46,297 nucleotides of DNA, from positions 1 to 46,297 of the forward strand of contig JAIBBV010000028.1 in the NCBI GenBank assembly GCA_019694465.1, read 5' to 3'. The stretch is from Oligoflexia bacterium. Its GTDB lineage: Bacteria; Bdellovibrionota_C; UBA2361; JAFLCA01. The notes beneath the pieces were generated by a model that was not told the DNA's origin, did no database searches, and was given only the letters and a program-made list of their open reading frames with translations. Every line of letters starts with the position of its first letter. Position 1 is the stretch's first letter. Below, piece after piece: positions 1 through 9,229 of this stretch. The translations under genes and the position numbers were made by a program.

Positions 1-15
1 ATAGCTATTTTATCT

Positions 16-1056
16 TCACTTACAAACAAGCCTGTGCGCAGACAGGTACCAAACCTCGGTGCTCTCTATAGGCTGCGCTAATCGCATTTTCACCCGCTCT
101 AAAAACTCATCCATCTCCCACTCAAGTACCCTAAATCCCTTGCGGCCCTTGGGGCTACTGGCTGGATCTAGATCTACACAGGTAGGCTGATCGAGCAGAG
201 CAGGTCGACATTGCCAGGCACGCTTAACAGGCTCATTACGCCAATAGGTCATCTGCCGCTTTGCATAGCGCCGAGTTTCTCTCGAAATCTCCTCCAGCAA
301 GTCAGCCGGGTCCAAGCGTCCTTGCAAGCATTCTACCACCTGGGCATAACCCAAACTTTTAAGAGCTGGCGCCGCCTCGCCGTACTTGGCAAGCAGGGCC
401 CGGGTTTCGTCGACCAGTCCGGCACGCAACATTTCCGCAACCCGTTCGTTAATGCGACGATATAATTCGTCGCGTGACCAACAAAGCACACAACATAAGA
501 CGCCATAACGATCCGCCACCTTTCTATGCTCTGCGATGGCTTTGCCTAACGGCTGCTTGGCCACCTCGAAAGCTTCAAGCGCTCGAGAAATGCGAGCTCT
601 GTCCCGTGGCTGTAGCTCGGCGGCCCGCTCGGGATCGACCTTTTTAAGACGATCATATAGTTGCTCAATCGGCGTCTCTGACAACTCACGTTTTATCTCG
701 ATTGAGGCACTAGGCACCGTAACTAAGCCCCGCATCAGGGCCGTAAAGTACATACTGGTTCCCACGCACAAGACCAGACCACGCTGTGCTGTTTGCACCC
801 CACTGATAATCTCATCTGCTGCGCGCACGAAATCTCCAGCATTAAAAGACTGATTCGGCTCCGTAAAATCGATTAGGTGATGTCTAATTCTAGCTCGATC
901 TGCCGCGGGAACTTTGGCCGACCCGACATCAAAACCACGATACACTTGCACTGAATCAATGCTCAAAATATCCGTTCCGAGGTAACTCGCGCAGCGCATC
1001 GCTAAGGCACTCTTCCCGCTCGCAGTAGGTCCAGCAATTGCAAGCAAAGGGGTCAT
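16..1056 (-). CDS. miaA: tRNA dimethylallyltransferase MiaA
   Basis: Transfers a dimethylallyl group to A37 of tRNAs that read codons starting with U. The P-loop GPTASGKS lies within the first 16 residues, followed by the DSxQ-type DSVQVYRG motif, HHLIDF, and the late AKRQMTYWRNE block (the family usually has W where the first Y stands). About 346 residues from the ATG at 1056, slightly longer than usual (about 300-320) because of a C-terminal tail. TTG (1068) and GTG (1065) starts are possible upstream, but the ATG puts the P-loop at the normal distance. It follows mutL by 17 bases on the same strand, a common miaA-mutL pairing, so co-transcription is likely. Identification is secure; the start is moderately sure. 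Confidence 0.95.
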   Translation of the reverse strand: MTPLLAIAGPTASGKSALAMRCASYLGTDILSIDSVQVYRGFDVGSAKVPAADRARIRHHLIDFTEPNQSFNAGDFVRAADEIISGVQTAQRGLVLCVGTSMYFTALMRGLVTVPSASIEIKRELSETPIEQLYDRLKKVDPERAAELQPRDRARISRALEAFEVAKQPLGKAIAEHRKVADRYGVLCCVLCWSRDELYRRINERVAEMLRAGLVDETRALLAKYGEAAPALKSLGYAQVVECLQGRLDPADLLEEISRETRRYAKRQMTYWRNEPVKRAWQCRPALLDQPTCVDLDPASSPKGRKGFRVLEWEMDEFLERVKMRLAQPIESTEVWYLSAHRLVCK

Positions 1057-1073
1057 AGGCCTCACCAACCGAA

Positions 1074-2822
1074 CTACCTATCGCGACCAAACCAAGCCTG
1101 TACCTCTGCGGCTGAGAACCGCACCATAACAGGCCGCCCGTGCGGACAAGCAGCACTAAAGTCAGTGCTATCAAGGGCCTCAAACAGGGCGTAGGCTTCT
1201 TCGCGCTCAAGCTCACGCCCAGCACGAATACTGGCATGACACGCCAAACGTGCAGCTATTTTATCAATCGCACTTTCAAGAGCATTGCTGGGTATCTCGG
1301 TTTCACTCATCGCAGCTAGATCGCGTACGATGTCAACAGCATGTGACGCTTGCAAAAATGCCGGTAAGGCGCGAACTACTAAAGCTCCCTCGCCCATAGC
1401 TTCCCATTCAAAGCCCCAGGCGGCGAATGCTTCTGCGCGCTCCATACATCGTAGTAGACCCTCCGCTCCCAGTTCAACTACCACCGGCACTAACAGCTGC
1501 TGCGACTCAACCCGCTTTTGACGGAAAGCTCTTCGAATTAAATTGTAATTATATCGCTCATGCGCTGCATGCATATCGACCACAAACAGCGCGCCTTCGA
1601 ACTCGCCGATTAAGTAGCAACGCATTACCTGCCCAACATAGCGCAGGTCCGAAAAGCGCGGCATACGCGGCGAATCATCAAGCTCAGGAGTTCGAGCGTA
1701 GGCTAGATTCTGGCTGAACAGCCCGGTTTGCTCATAAGATTGACTTACGACTGCACTCGACATCTGCTGAAACGCATCGCTTTGTGGTCGCCATGAATCG
1801 GCCTTAGAAAACTCCCCCACCAACTTACTCTCGGTACGGGTGGCTCCTGACATAGCACGCACAGTTTTGAGCACCGCGTCACGCGTGACAGCAAACATGC
1901 GCGAGCCATTTCGGAAGCGCACTTCACTCTTTTGTGGGTGTACATTCACATCCACGTCACAGGCCGGTAGCCGCACACTTAGAAAGCCAATCGGAAATTC
2001 GCGCTCCTTTAGAGTCGAATCGAAGCCCTCCTTAACGGCACGCAAAAGCATCTTGTCCTGCACAACTCGGCCATTAACTAAGAGCACAAATGCATTAACG
2101 TCAAACTGAGCCATACCTGGGTGCCCCAGTGCCCCACTTAGCTCCACTTCCCCCAACGGACAGGTGAAGCACTTTAGGTCACCCTTAAAAATCGACCGCG
2201 CTCTGGCGAAGGCATCGCCCACGGCGGGCAAATTCAACATTTCCTTTCCATCACAGATTAATCTGATACGGATAGCCGGATGAGCAAGAGAAGTATGCGA
2301 GATCCAAGCTTTGATACGCTGAACTTCCGACCGCGCACTTTTCAAGAAATTCTTGCGTGCTGGTGTATTGAAGAACAAGTGGCGCACTTCAACAGTGGTT
2401 CCGCAGTTACACGGCACCTCGTTAACATCTCTTAATTTTCCGCCGTCCATTCTTACGCGCACGCCAAGCGCAGATTGAGCAGTTCGAGTGCAGAGCTCAA
2501 CCTTAGCCACGGCAGCGATAGAAGATAGCGCCTCTCCTCGAAAGCCTAGGGTTGAAATAGTAAGCAAATCGTCGGCGCTTCTAATCTTGGAGGTCGCGTG
2601 CCGCTCAAATGCCAAGACAGCATCATCTGCCGACATACCACAGCCATTGTCGGTAATGCGCACAAGTGTCTGACCACCTTCCTCTAACTCTACGCAAATG
2701 TCTGTGCCGCCAGCGTCAACAGCATTATCGAGCAATTCTCGCACTACTGAGGCAGGGCGTTCCACCACCTCACCGGCTGCGATCTTATTAACAACATCAT
2801 CGCTAAGGACTTGGACCCGCAT
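1074..2822 (-). CDS. mutL: DNA mismatch repair protein MutL
   Basis: Mismatch-repair matchmaker ATPase. The GHKL N-terminal domain (about residues 1-330) shows NKIAAGEVVERPASVVREL, DNAVDAG and the G-box ITDNGCGM, then GFRGEALSSIAAV. The C-terminal dimerisation domain (about 390-582) carries DMHAAHER, ACHASIRAG and CPHGRP, which correspond to the metal-binding endonuclease sites of MutL proteins from organisms without MutH. The first motif departs from the usual DQHA-x2-E-x4-E: Q is M, and the last E is N (HERYNYN). The Cys and His positions of the other two motifs are kept. At 582 residues it has a short linker for the family. Its start is 3 bases downstream of the htrA-like stop, so it is part of the same gene string. 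Confidence 0.96.
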   Translation of the reverse strand: MRVQVLSDDVVNKIAAGEVVERPASVVRELLDNAVDAGGTDICVELEEGGQTLVRITDNGCGMSADDAVLAFERHATSKIRSADDLLTISTLGFRGEALSSIAAVAKVELCTRTAQSALGVRVRMDGGKLRDVNEVPCNCGTTVEVRHLFFNTPARKNFLKSARSEVQRIKAWISHTSLAHPAIRIRLICDGKEMLNLPAVGDAFARARSIFKGDLKCFTCPLGEVELSGALGHPGMAQFDVNAFVLLVNGRVVQDKMLLRAVKEGFDSTLKEREFPIGFLSVRLPACDVDVNVHPQKSEVRFRNGSRMFAVTRDAVLKTVRAMSGATRTESKLVGEFSKADSWRPQSDAFQQMSSAVVSQSYEQTGLFSQNLAYARTPELDDSPRMPRFSDLRYVGQVMRCYLIGEFEGALFVVDMHAAHERYNYNLIRRAFRQKRVESQQLLVPVVVELGAEGLLRCMERAEAFAAWGFEWEAMGEGALVVRALPAFLQASHAVDIVRDLAAMSETEIPSNALESAIDKIAARLACHASIRAGRELEREEAYALFEALDSTDFSAACPHGRPVMVRFSAAEVQAWFGRDR

Positions 2823-2825
2823 ACA

Positions 2826-3938
2826 CTACTGTAAACTAGGCTTAATCTTAACTTCCCGCTCCCGACCGTCTAGCCCACCCTGGCGAACCAGCAACACAAT
2901 CTCGCCAGTGCCAGCACGCGCCAATATGTCATCGACTTCATCCTTACTGCGAACTGCCTGCCCATTTACCTTCACGATCAAATCGGCTCGATCAAAGTCG
3001 CGCACATAGCCCTGCAAGAAGATATCCTCTACCCGCCGTTCGAGCGGTTGCAAACCTGCCTTATCAGCTGGCCCGCCGGGAGCAAGGCGCCGCACCATCG
3101 GGCCCTGTGTCGTATCGACCAGTACCCAACCAAACTTTGGACGCAGCACTTTTCCGGTCGCAATCAACTCAGGTAATATTCGCTTAACCAAATTACTGGG
3201 AACGGCGAATCCTATCCCAGCTGAATCGCCAGACTGACTAAGAATCGCAGAATTTATTCCTATCAGTCGACCCGACATATCGATCAACGGACCACCAGAA
3301 TTGCCTGGGTTAATTGAAGCGTCAGTTTGAATTAGCCCACGCATGAACTTCCCGGATGGGGACTTCACCACACGATCCAAACTGGAAATAATTCCACTGG
3401 TAAGGGTCCGATTAAGACCAAATGGATTACCAATCGCGAGCACGCGCTGACCGACCTCCAACTGAGAGGAGTCGCCGAACATCAAACTCTTTAGTCCACT
3501 TGGTGGATTGGGAATCTGCAGTACTGCGATATCAGACTCATCGTCATATCCAACTAATTTGGCGCGATAATTCTGACCGTTTGACAGGGATATCTCAATT
3601 TTGTGAGCATCTTGAATAACATGCAAATTGGTAACAATAATTCCACGAGTAGAATCAATCACTATACCCGATCCGGTACCTTCACGCGGCTGAACTTCCA
3701 TGAAAATATCGTATGGATCTACAGTCAATGTGGTGGTGGTAATAAACACTACCGCCTCACTGGCACGGCGATAAATATCGATCGTTTCTTGTTCCTCAAC
3801 ACTACGCGGGGCGCGCTCCTCGATAGCGCCAGCTGAGGCTGTCTGCTGTCGTCCAAAGTTAGACGAGATAACTAAGCCGACAAATATCCCGGCCAGCACA
3901 AACAGCAGAGCAAATATGAACCGACTACTCTTCTTCAT
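2826..3938 (-). CDS. HtrA/DegS-type periplasmic serine protease
   Basis: Membrane-anchored trypsin-like protease acting in the periplasm on misfolded or regulatory proteins. From the ATG at 3938 it has 370 residues: one hydrophobic N-terminal segment (about 7-27) that could be an anchor or uncleaved signal, a catalytic triad at H106 (TNLHVI), D136 (ESDIAVL) and S214 (GNSGGPL), and a single C-terminal PDZ domain (about 270-370). One PDZ plus an N-terminal anchor resembles DegS more than DegP. The start is chosen because GAGGAG sits 10 bases upstream; the earlier in-frame ATG at 3956 overlaps that ribosome-binding site. It overlaps the end of the RSH gene by 14 bases, so the two are probably translationally linked. 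Confidence 0.9.
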   Translation of the reverse strand: MKKSSRFIFALLFVLAGIFVGLVISSNFGRQQTASAGAIEERAPRSVEEQETIDIYRRASEAVVFITTTTLTVDPYDIFMEVQPREGTGSGIVIDSTRGIIVTNLHVIQDAHKIEISLSNGQNYRAKLVGYDDESDIAVLQIPNPPSGLKSLMFGDSSQLEVGQRVLAIGNPFGLNRTLTSGIISSLDRVVKSPSGKFMRGLIQTDASINPGNSGGPLIDMSGRLIGINSAILSQSGDSAGIGFAVPSNLVKRILPELIATGKVLRPKFGWVLVDTTQGPMVRRLAPGGPADKAGLQPLERRVEDIFLQGYVRDFDRADLIVKVNGQAVRSKDEVDDILARAGTGEIVLLVRQGGLDGREREVKIKPSLQ

Positions 3939-6129
3939 GCCCAGTAAGCTCCTCATTCGGCGTCATGTGCTTTACCCGCTCTACCTTAATAACTCCTGGC
4001 ACCATCTCAATTTGGCGCTTAACTTTATCTAACTGACGCGCATCATCTATGGTCAACTCAAAGGAGTTTACAGCTTTTCCACTCTCAGTGGTCTTGATCT
4101 GCGCGCTATTAATATTGGCCCCACTTTCTGTAATGGCCCGGCTGACATTAGCAAGTAGTCCCATTTGATCCTGCGAATGCACGGTCAGTCTTACGCGTCG
4201 TGGCGCCTTAACGCTCACATCCCAGGCAACCTGAACTCGCCTCAAAGGATCGCTCTGAAGCGCTTGTGGACATTCTGCGTAATGCACCGTCACGCCGCGT
4301 CCTCGAGTAATAAATCCGACAATTCGATCGCCAGGCAATGGTTCGCAGCACTTAGCAAAACGCACCATAATATCATCGAATCCACTAACCTTGACCCCCA
4401 CCTTTTGGCGCGAAACACGTGCCGCCCGCTGAAAGATGCGCTCAAGTGCCGATTCGGGCTTTTTGAGTTTTTCCTCAATGTCGACTTCATCCGGCAATAC
4501 TTTTGCGAGCACTTTGGTGGTATTTAGCTTGCCGTAGCCGATTTCGGCATAAAGCTCGCCTTCACTTCGAAGCCCCAAGGCCTGCGCCACCTCCAAAATC
4601 TGCCCATCTTTCTCTAACTTCTTAAGGCTGAGCTTTACCTTGCGCAAATCTTTGGCAAGAATCTCCACGCCCATGGTCATAGAACGCGCGTGCTCTTCAG
4701 TCTTCAAGAAAGCTCGAATGCGCTGCTTGGCCTTAGACGACACAGCAAATCGCAACCAATCCTTACTGGGTACGTGATTCTTCTGCGTAATAATCTCAAT
4801 CGTGTCGCCGTTGTGAAGCTTGTAGTCTAACGGAACAATTTGCCCGTTTACGCGAGCCCCCGTAGTTCGATGCCCTATGTCGGTGTGCACAGCATAGGCA
4901 AAGTCAACCGGCGTGCAGCCATAAGTTAGGCGAATCAAGTCCCCACGCGGAGTAAAAACAAACACTTCCTCCGGGAATAGTTCGCCTTTAACGGACTGAA
5001 TGAATTCATCTGGGCTTTTAAGATACTGCTGAGTCTCGACTAACTCCTTAACCCACTGCAGGTCAAAGCCTGGCACAGTCGAAGCTGCTTCGCGACCAGC
5101 GCCCTCCTTGTAACGCCAATGCGCGGCAATTCCCTCGTTTGCAATGCGATGCATGTCGGCAGTGCGGATCTGTATCTCGATTCGCTGCCCCCCTGGTCCA
5201 ATCACGGTGGTGTGCAATGACTGATACATATTGGGCTTGGGCATCGCGATATAATCTTTGAATCGTCCTGGCACCGGCTTCCAGGTTGAGTGCAGCACCC
5301 CCAATGTCTCATAGCATGCGCGCATAGTGGGGACGATAATTCGAAAGCCAAGCACATCGTGAACTTCCTCGTAGGCTAAATTATTACGCTCCATTTTCTG
5401 CCAAATGGAGTAAAAATGCTTAGCTCTTCCAGTCACAGAGCCGGAAATTCCGGCCTCTTCTAGCGAACGCGTAATCGTCTTGGCAGTATCATCTATATAT
5501 TTATCACGCTCAGTGGCGGCCTGCTCGAATTTCTCCTTAATCAGCTTGTAAATTTCGGGGCGCAAATAATAAAGGCACCAATCCTCTAATTCCGATTTTA
5601 ACCAATGAATACCTAGCCGATTTGCAAGCGGAGCATAAATTTCTTGCGTTTCACGCGCGACCCGACGCTGCTTTTCTTCAGAAAGAAAATTCAGAGTCCG
5701 CATGTTATGTAGGCGATCGCAAAGTTTAAGCAAGACCACCCTGATGTCTTTCGCCATCGCCAACAGCATCTTACGGAAGCTTTCGGCCTGCTTTTCTTCG
5801 CGTGACTCAAACTCTATGCGTGTTAGCTTTGTAACGCCTTCGACAATATCTGCGATTTCTTCACTGAATTTTTCGATCAATACATCACGAGTGACGCCGC
5901 AGTCTTCAATCGTGTCATGCAAAAGAGCGGCGGCAACGGATGGAATGTCCAACTTTAATTCAGCTACTAGCAACGCGGTTTCGACCAGATGCACTAGGTA
6001 CGGCTCGCCAGAAGCTCGCACATGCCCTCGATGGTTATCGGAGGCAAAGTCATAAGCGCGGCGTACGAGATCCAAATCAGGACTAGGATGGTATTTCTGG
6101 ATGGCGGCTACTATGCGCTCAAAATGCAT
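3925..6129 (-). CDS. spoT: Bifunctional (p)ppGpp synthetase/hydrolase (RSH, SpoT/Rel type)
   Basis: Makes and degrades the stringent-response alarmone (p)ppGpp. The HD hydrolase domain is intact (LVHLVE and HDTIED at about 71-76), as is the synthetase domain (YSIWQKM near 240, RFKDYIAMPKPNMYQSLHTT near 300, and the EIQIRT/GIAAHW block). A TGS domain follows (about 390-455, VFTPRGDLIRL and TPVDFAYAVH) and an ACT domain ends the protein (about 655-725, GLLANVSRAI). With 734 residues and all domains present it should carry both activities; no other RSH gene is in the window. It lies 75 bases downstream of rpoZ, the conserved rpoZ-spoT order seen in many proteobacteria, and overlaps the HtrA gene. 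Confidence 0.96.
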   Translation of the reverse strand: MHFERIVAAIQKYHPSPDLDLVRRAYDFASDNHRGHVRASGEPYLVHLVETALLVAELKLDIPSVAAALLHDTIEDCGVTRDVLIEKFSEEIADIVEGVTKLTRIEFESREEKQAESFRKMLLAMAKDIRVVLLKLCDRLHNMRTLNFLSEEKQRRVARETQEIYAPLANRLGIHWLKSELEDWCLYYLRPEIYKLIKEKFEQAATERDKYIDDTAKTITRSLEEAGISGSVTGRAKHFYSIWQKMERNNLAYEEVHDVLGFRIIVPTMRACYETLGVLHSTWKPVPGRFKDYIAMPKPNMYQSLHTTVIGPGGQRIEIQIRTADMHRIANEGIAAHWRYKEGAGREAASTVPGFDLQWVKELVETQQYLKSPDEFIQSVKGELFPEEVFVFTPRGDLIRLTYGCTPVDFAYAVHTDIGHRTTGARVNGQIVPLDYKLHNGDTIEIITQKNHVPSKDWLRFAVSSKAKQRIRAFLKTEEHARSMTMGVEILAKDLRKVKLSLKKLEKDGQILEVAQALGLRSEGELYAEIGYGKLNTTKVLAKVLPDEVDIEEKLKKPESALERIFQRAARVSRQKVGVKVSGFDDIMVRFAKCCEPLPGDRIVGFITRGRGVTVHYAECPQALQSDPLRRVQVAWDVSVKAPRRVRLTVHSQDQMGLLANVSRAITESGANINSAQIKTTESGKAVNSFELTIDDARQLDKVKRQIEMVPGVIKVERVKHMTPNEELTGHEEE

Positions 6130-6204
6130 ACACGCATTCCTAAACGGAGCTGCAGGGCAATTAAAAGGTCCTCCAGCTCTCCGCGCTCAGCGGCAATCAC
6201 GCGA

Positions 6205-6597
6205 CTATTCGTCGTCAGCAGCGCCGCCCTTACCGTTACTCTCTGCTGCGGCCGGCTCTCCATTATGCCCACCGTTCTCGGCAGCCGATTTGAACAACGA
6301 GTCAGGGCCGCTAAGAACAGTATTGCGTGCTCGCGCCTCTGCCTCAGCTGCCATGCGCGCCTCGCGCTCGCGATCCGCAGCTTCCTGAGCCAAACGTTTC
6401 TCTTCATCTGTCATGAAGCGCACTTGACCAGTCGCGATTTCGCGCAGGGCCATTACGATCGACTTGTTGCTACGTGGCTCGATAATAACCGACCGCGCTC
6501 CATGCAAGAGCTGTTTGGCCCTCTTCGATGCAAGCTGCACTAACGCGAAACGATTCTTTTCCTTGGTAAGACAATCTTCAACAGTAATACGGGCCAT
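6205..6597 (-). CDS. rpoZ: RNA polymerase omega subunit
   Basis: Small subunit that helps RNA polymerase assemble and in some groups forms part of a ppGpp site. The protein starts [10 protein letters not shown] and continues with [17 protein letters not shown] and [10 protein letters not shown], the conserved omega core (residues 1-65). It is about 130 residues rather than about 90: a charged Glu/Ala/Arg-rich helix (about 70-100) and a low-complexity Ala/Gly/Asn tail are added. The start at 6597 follows AGAGGA at 6-base spacing; an in-frame extension further upstream has no omega similarity. It precedes the RSH gene on the same strand, which fits a shared stringent-response context. Confidence 0.94.
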   Translation of the reverse strand: MARITVEDCLTKEKNRFALVQLASKRAKQLLHGARSVIIEPRSNKSIVMALREIATGQVRFMTDEEKRLAQEAADREREARMAAEAEARARNTVLSGPDSLFKSAAENGGHNGEPAAAESNGKGGAADDE

Positions 6598-6696
6598 TGG
6601 TAATCCTCTGAAAAGCCGAGGAGTTATGGTACAAGTAATTAGAAAAACTATCAAGATCGAGTCAGATAGTCCTTTTTGGCTCGACAAATTGGGCAG

Positions 6697-8292
6697 TTAG
6701 CGCCTATCGCCCAGCTCAGCGTCCTGGGCCAATATATAGCCACTGTCCCCGCGTTTACTGCGAAGTAGCAACCACGGCCCGATTTGGGCCGATACTCGCA
6801 CACGATCCCCCACCTCCAACTCAGCCAGGCTAGTGGTTTTGAATGACGGTCGGGTCATAACCTTAGTCCTGGTAATCACCACATACGTTTTCTCGGAGCT
6901 AAACTTGTCAACCGGCATCGGCCTAACGCCAGCGCTTAAGTCGCCGCGTGGATTTGGAGATCCAAACAAATCATCTGCCCGGCCCGACGCCCCACCCTCC
7001 AAGTGTTCGCGCTCCCCTCGCGCCATAGCAGCACGCGCCTCCGCTAACGCCGCTGGCTCAATTGGCCCAGAGGTGTCGACACTCGCGCCAGCGATGCGTG
7101 CTGACACAGGCAAGACTGACTGTTGGATTGATGATGTTGGGAGCACAGGTGGCTGCGCCACGCTGGGAACCTCCTTTTTTTCAACCAGCGCTACGTGCTC
7201 AACTGGAACTTCCGAGGAGGGCTTGGTGCTAATATCGTAGAACAAAGCGTCGAGGTTGCTAATTCGAGCTACTCGCTCAAGGTCAGGCAGACGCGCCGGT
7301 GGCACTTGATCCAGCGCATGCGAGGCGAAAGCCCCCAAGGCTGCAGCCTGCTCCCGATTGCGGTATTGCAGCAGCCCCCAAAGTGCCACCACCAGCAAAA
7401 GACCGAAAATAATTGCACGTGCGGAACTTGCCCTATTCGTTGTAGTCAGCCCAACCCGGGCCTGGCGTGCAACTTCCGGCTGTATCGGCGCGGGCTGCGG
7501 CGCCGGCGCAGCCGCCTCATTTAGCGCTGAATTAGAAACAAACTTTTCATTTTGCAAAACCTGCGCCGCACTATTACTGACTACTGTAAACTCCTTTTCC
7601 AATGACTCTAGTCGCTGGCGACGCTCCGTGTTTCTCTTGGCTCGGGAAGGAGAATTTTCACTGCCGAGCCTAGTAAGTTCTTCACGTAAGGCGCTTACAA
7701 ACTCTTGCGAATGCGCCTCATCCAACCGCGCTGCAAGCTCGAGTAGCGATAGTCTCACAGCCCGGTCATCTGCGCCCTTACTACGGTTGGCCATTTGGCG
7801 CACAAGTTCGAGCGTGAAGTTCCGCAATTGAGCTGCTGCACCTTGACGCAATATGGCGCGCACGATGCCTTCGATTGGCGCGCATAAAATTTGAAGCGGC
7901 AAAAGGCCGAGTTCAAGTTGAGCTCTAACCCACCACAGACGCGCTTCTAACTTCTCACTAGCATAGGCATTAGGGGAGTCGGCTGAAGGAAGCTGCTCCT
8001 CGCAAACTTGAACTAGGTCTTCCCACGCCGACTTGTCGGCTAGGTCTTTGTAGATGTTGGGGGCAGCAGGCGCCTCTTCTACTGCGATCTCCTGGTTTGC
8101 AGTCAACTGCTGCTTGGGCAAGTCAGTTGAATCTATTGCAGTGATAAGTTTGGTTTCTACCGGCACCTCGGGCGTCTTAGCCTGAACCAAAGGTAGGTTA
8201 ACTGAGCAATCTTGGTGCGAGGCACCAGCGACTAGGGAGCTAAAGCCCAGGTCAATCCTACCTTCCGGTTTAGATGAATCGCTGCTGCTCAT
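6697..8292 (-). CDS. Single-pass membrane protein with C-terminal SH3b domain
   Basis: Not recognised as a named family. Visible parts, numbered from the ATG at 8292 (531 residues): an N-terminal hydrophilic region rich in Glu, Leu and Arg that looks helical (about 70-240), one membrane helix (about 290-308, AIIFGLLLVVALWGLLQY), a Pro/Ala/Ser-rich linker, and an SH3-like domain at the C-terminus (about 470-531, starting TYVVITRTKVMTRPS and ending DSGYILAQDAEL). The layout suggests a cytoplasmic N-terminus and a periplasmic SH3 domain that could contact peptidoglycan; this is inference. In-frame ATG (8328) and TTG (8370) starts exist upstream; none has a good ribosome-binding site, so the start is uncertain. 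It ends about 100 bases before rpoZ begins. Confidence 0.7.
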   Translation of the reverse strand: MSSSDSSKPEGRIDLGFSSLVAGASHQDCSVNLPLVQAKTPEVPVETKLITAIDSTDLPKQQLTANQEIAVEEAPAAPNIYKDLADKSAWEDLVQVCEEQLPSADSPNAYASEKLEARLWWVRAQLELGLLPLQILCAPIEGIVRAILRQGAAAQLRNFTLELVRQMANRSKGADDRAVRLSLLELAARLDEAHSQEFVSALREELTRLGSENSPSRAKRNTERRQRLESLEKEFTVVSNSAAQVLQNEKFVSNSALNEAAAPAPQPAPIQPEVARQARVGLTTTNRASSARAIIFGLLLVVALWGLLQYRNREQAAALGAFASHALDQVPPARLPDLERVARISNLDALFYDISTKPSSEVPVEHVALVEKKEVPSVAQPPVLPTSSIQQSVLPVSARIAGASVDTSGPIEPAALAEARAAMARGEREHLEGGASGRADDLFGSPNPRGDLSAGVRPMPVDKFSSEKTYVVITRTKVMTRPSFKTTSLAELEVGDRVRVSAQIGPWLLLRSKRGDSGYILAQDAELGDRR

Positions 8293-8575
8293 TCTTAAAC
8301 ACGTAAAATCAAAAAATCGGCAGTCCATTTCAACGGCATAGCCTGCCTTAAGCGGGCCTATTTCTAGCAAAGACTACTGGCCCTGCCGCCTAAAATTTTA
8401 GGCTAACCACACTAAGCGCTTCCAAATACTACCTGGTTCGAGGTAATACACAGTAGTTATGATAAGTTATATACTACAGGCTGCATTTCGAACTGGCCAC
8501 CTTGGCCCACTTATGATCCAATCACTTTAATTAGACGCGCTACGCCGCATAAGCGCAAATATGTAAGAGAATTAC
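8293..8575. promoter_or_regulatory. Divergent intergenic region
   Basis: About 280 bases between the SH3-domain gene (minus) and the lipoprotein-like gene (plus). Promoters for both must lie here, but I could not fix a convincing -35/-10 pair. An AT-rich stretch near 8455-8480 is the most promoter-like part. No coding region is evident if the SH3 gene starts at 8292. Confidence 0.4.
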
Positions 8576-9229
8576 GTGTCATTTCAAACAGCTATAGGTT
8601 TAGATAGGCAGCCACCCACACCTGAGCGTCGCCCGGGCATTAGGGCAACAATATCTAGGTTAGGGTTAGCATTTAGTTTCCTATCAAGCTTTACTGCCTG
8701 CGCTTATACCCCACTTACAAAGATCGAAAAGCCGGCTCGCCTTAGTGAACTCGCAGCGACAGGAACTTCTCCGCTTGGAATTACCATTGACTGGCAAATA
8801 CCAAGCAACGCTAGCTTAGGGCGCCAATTCGCTTTTCTAGTGCTCCCAATCGGCACAGTTGAATCTGGAGAGCTAACAGAAATCGTTCGTAACTCTTTTT
8901 TTGAGCAAGCTGCACTGTGTGGCTACCGCCCCTTAATGGGCTACTCCGACAGTCCAGCCTTCCCTGGCGCTCCTCACCTTGCTGTTAAAGTTCTAGACGC
9001 CGATGCGTCGGCATATGACCTTTTTGCCATGCGCCGACTGTCTTGTTCGATTAGCTTCAAAGCCAATTTGCAGCCAAGCCCCCTTCCTCCGATAGAGGGC
9101 AACGGAGAGTTCGCCACATATTCACGTTACGGGTTTCAAGGGGAACTGTCGGCCTGCATGGATCAGGCAGTACAAAATGGTGTACGTCAGGTACTGCATG
9201 AACTGCGACTATGTTCGGGGGTGTCATGA
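8576..9229 (+). CDS. Putative lipoprotein of unknown function
   Basis: 217 residues from a GTG start, with a weak AAGAGA ribosome-binding site. An N-terminal basic stretch is followed by a hydrophobic segment (about 27-42) ending FTAC, an imperfect lipobox that would make C43 the lipidated residue. The rest is a soluble domain with no motif I recognise. The stop overlaps the plsB start as ATGA, so translation of plsB is probably coupled to it. A role in the envelope together with phospholipid synthesis is possible, but rests on position only. The unusually long region before the hydrophobic segment makes the signal peptide assignment moderate. Confidence 0.65.
   Translation: MSFQTAIGLDRQPPTPERRPGIRATISRLGLAFSFLSSFTACAYTPLTKIEKPARLSELAATGTSPLGITIDWQIPSNASLGRQFAFLVLPIGTVESGELTEIVRNSFFEQAALCGYRPLMGYSDSPAFPGAPHLAVKVLDADASAYDLFAMRRLSCSISFKANLQPSPLPPIEGNGEFATYSRYGFQGELSACMDQAVQNGVRQVLHELRLCSGVS

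Noticed and set aside
6111..6407. Minus-strand frame overlapping rpoZ and the gap before the RSH gene
   Set aside because: It is in a different frame from rpoZ, which is clearly the real gene; the extra part has no start signal.
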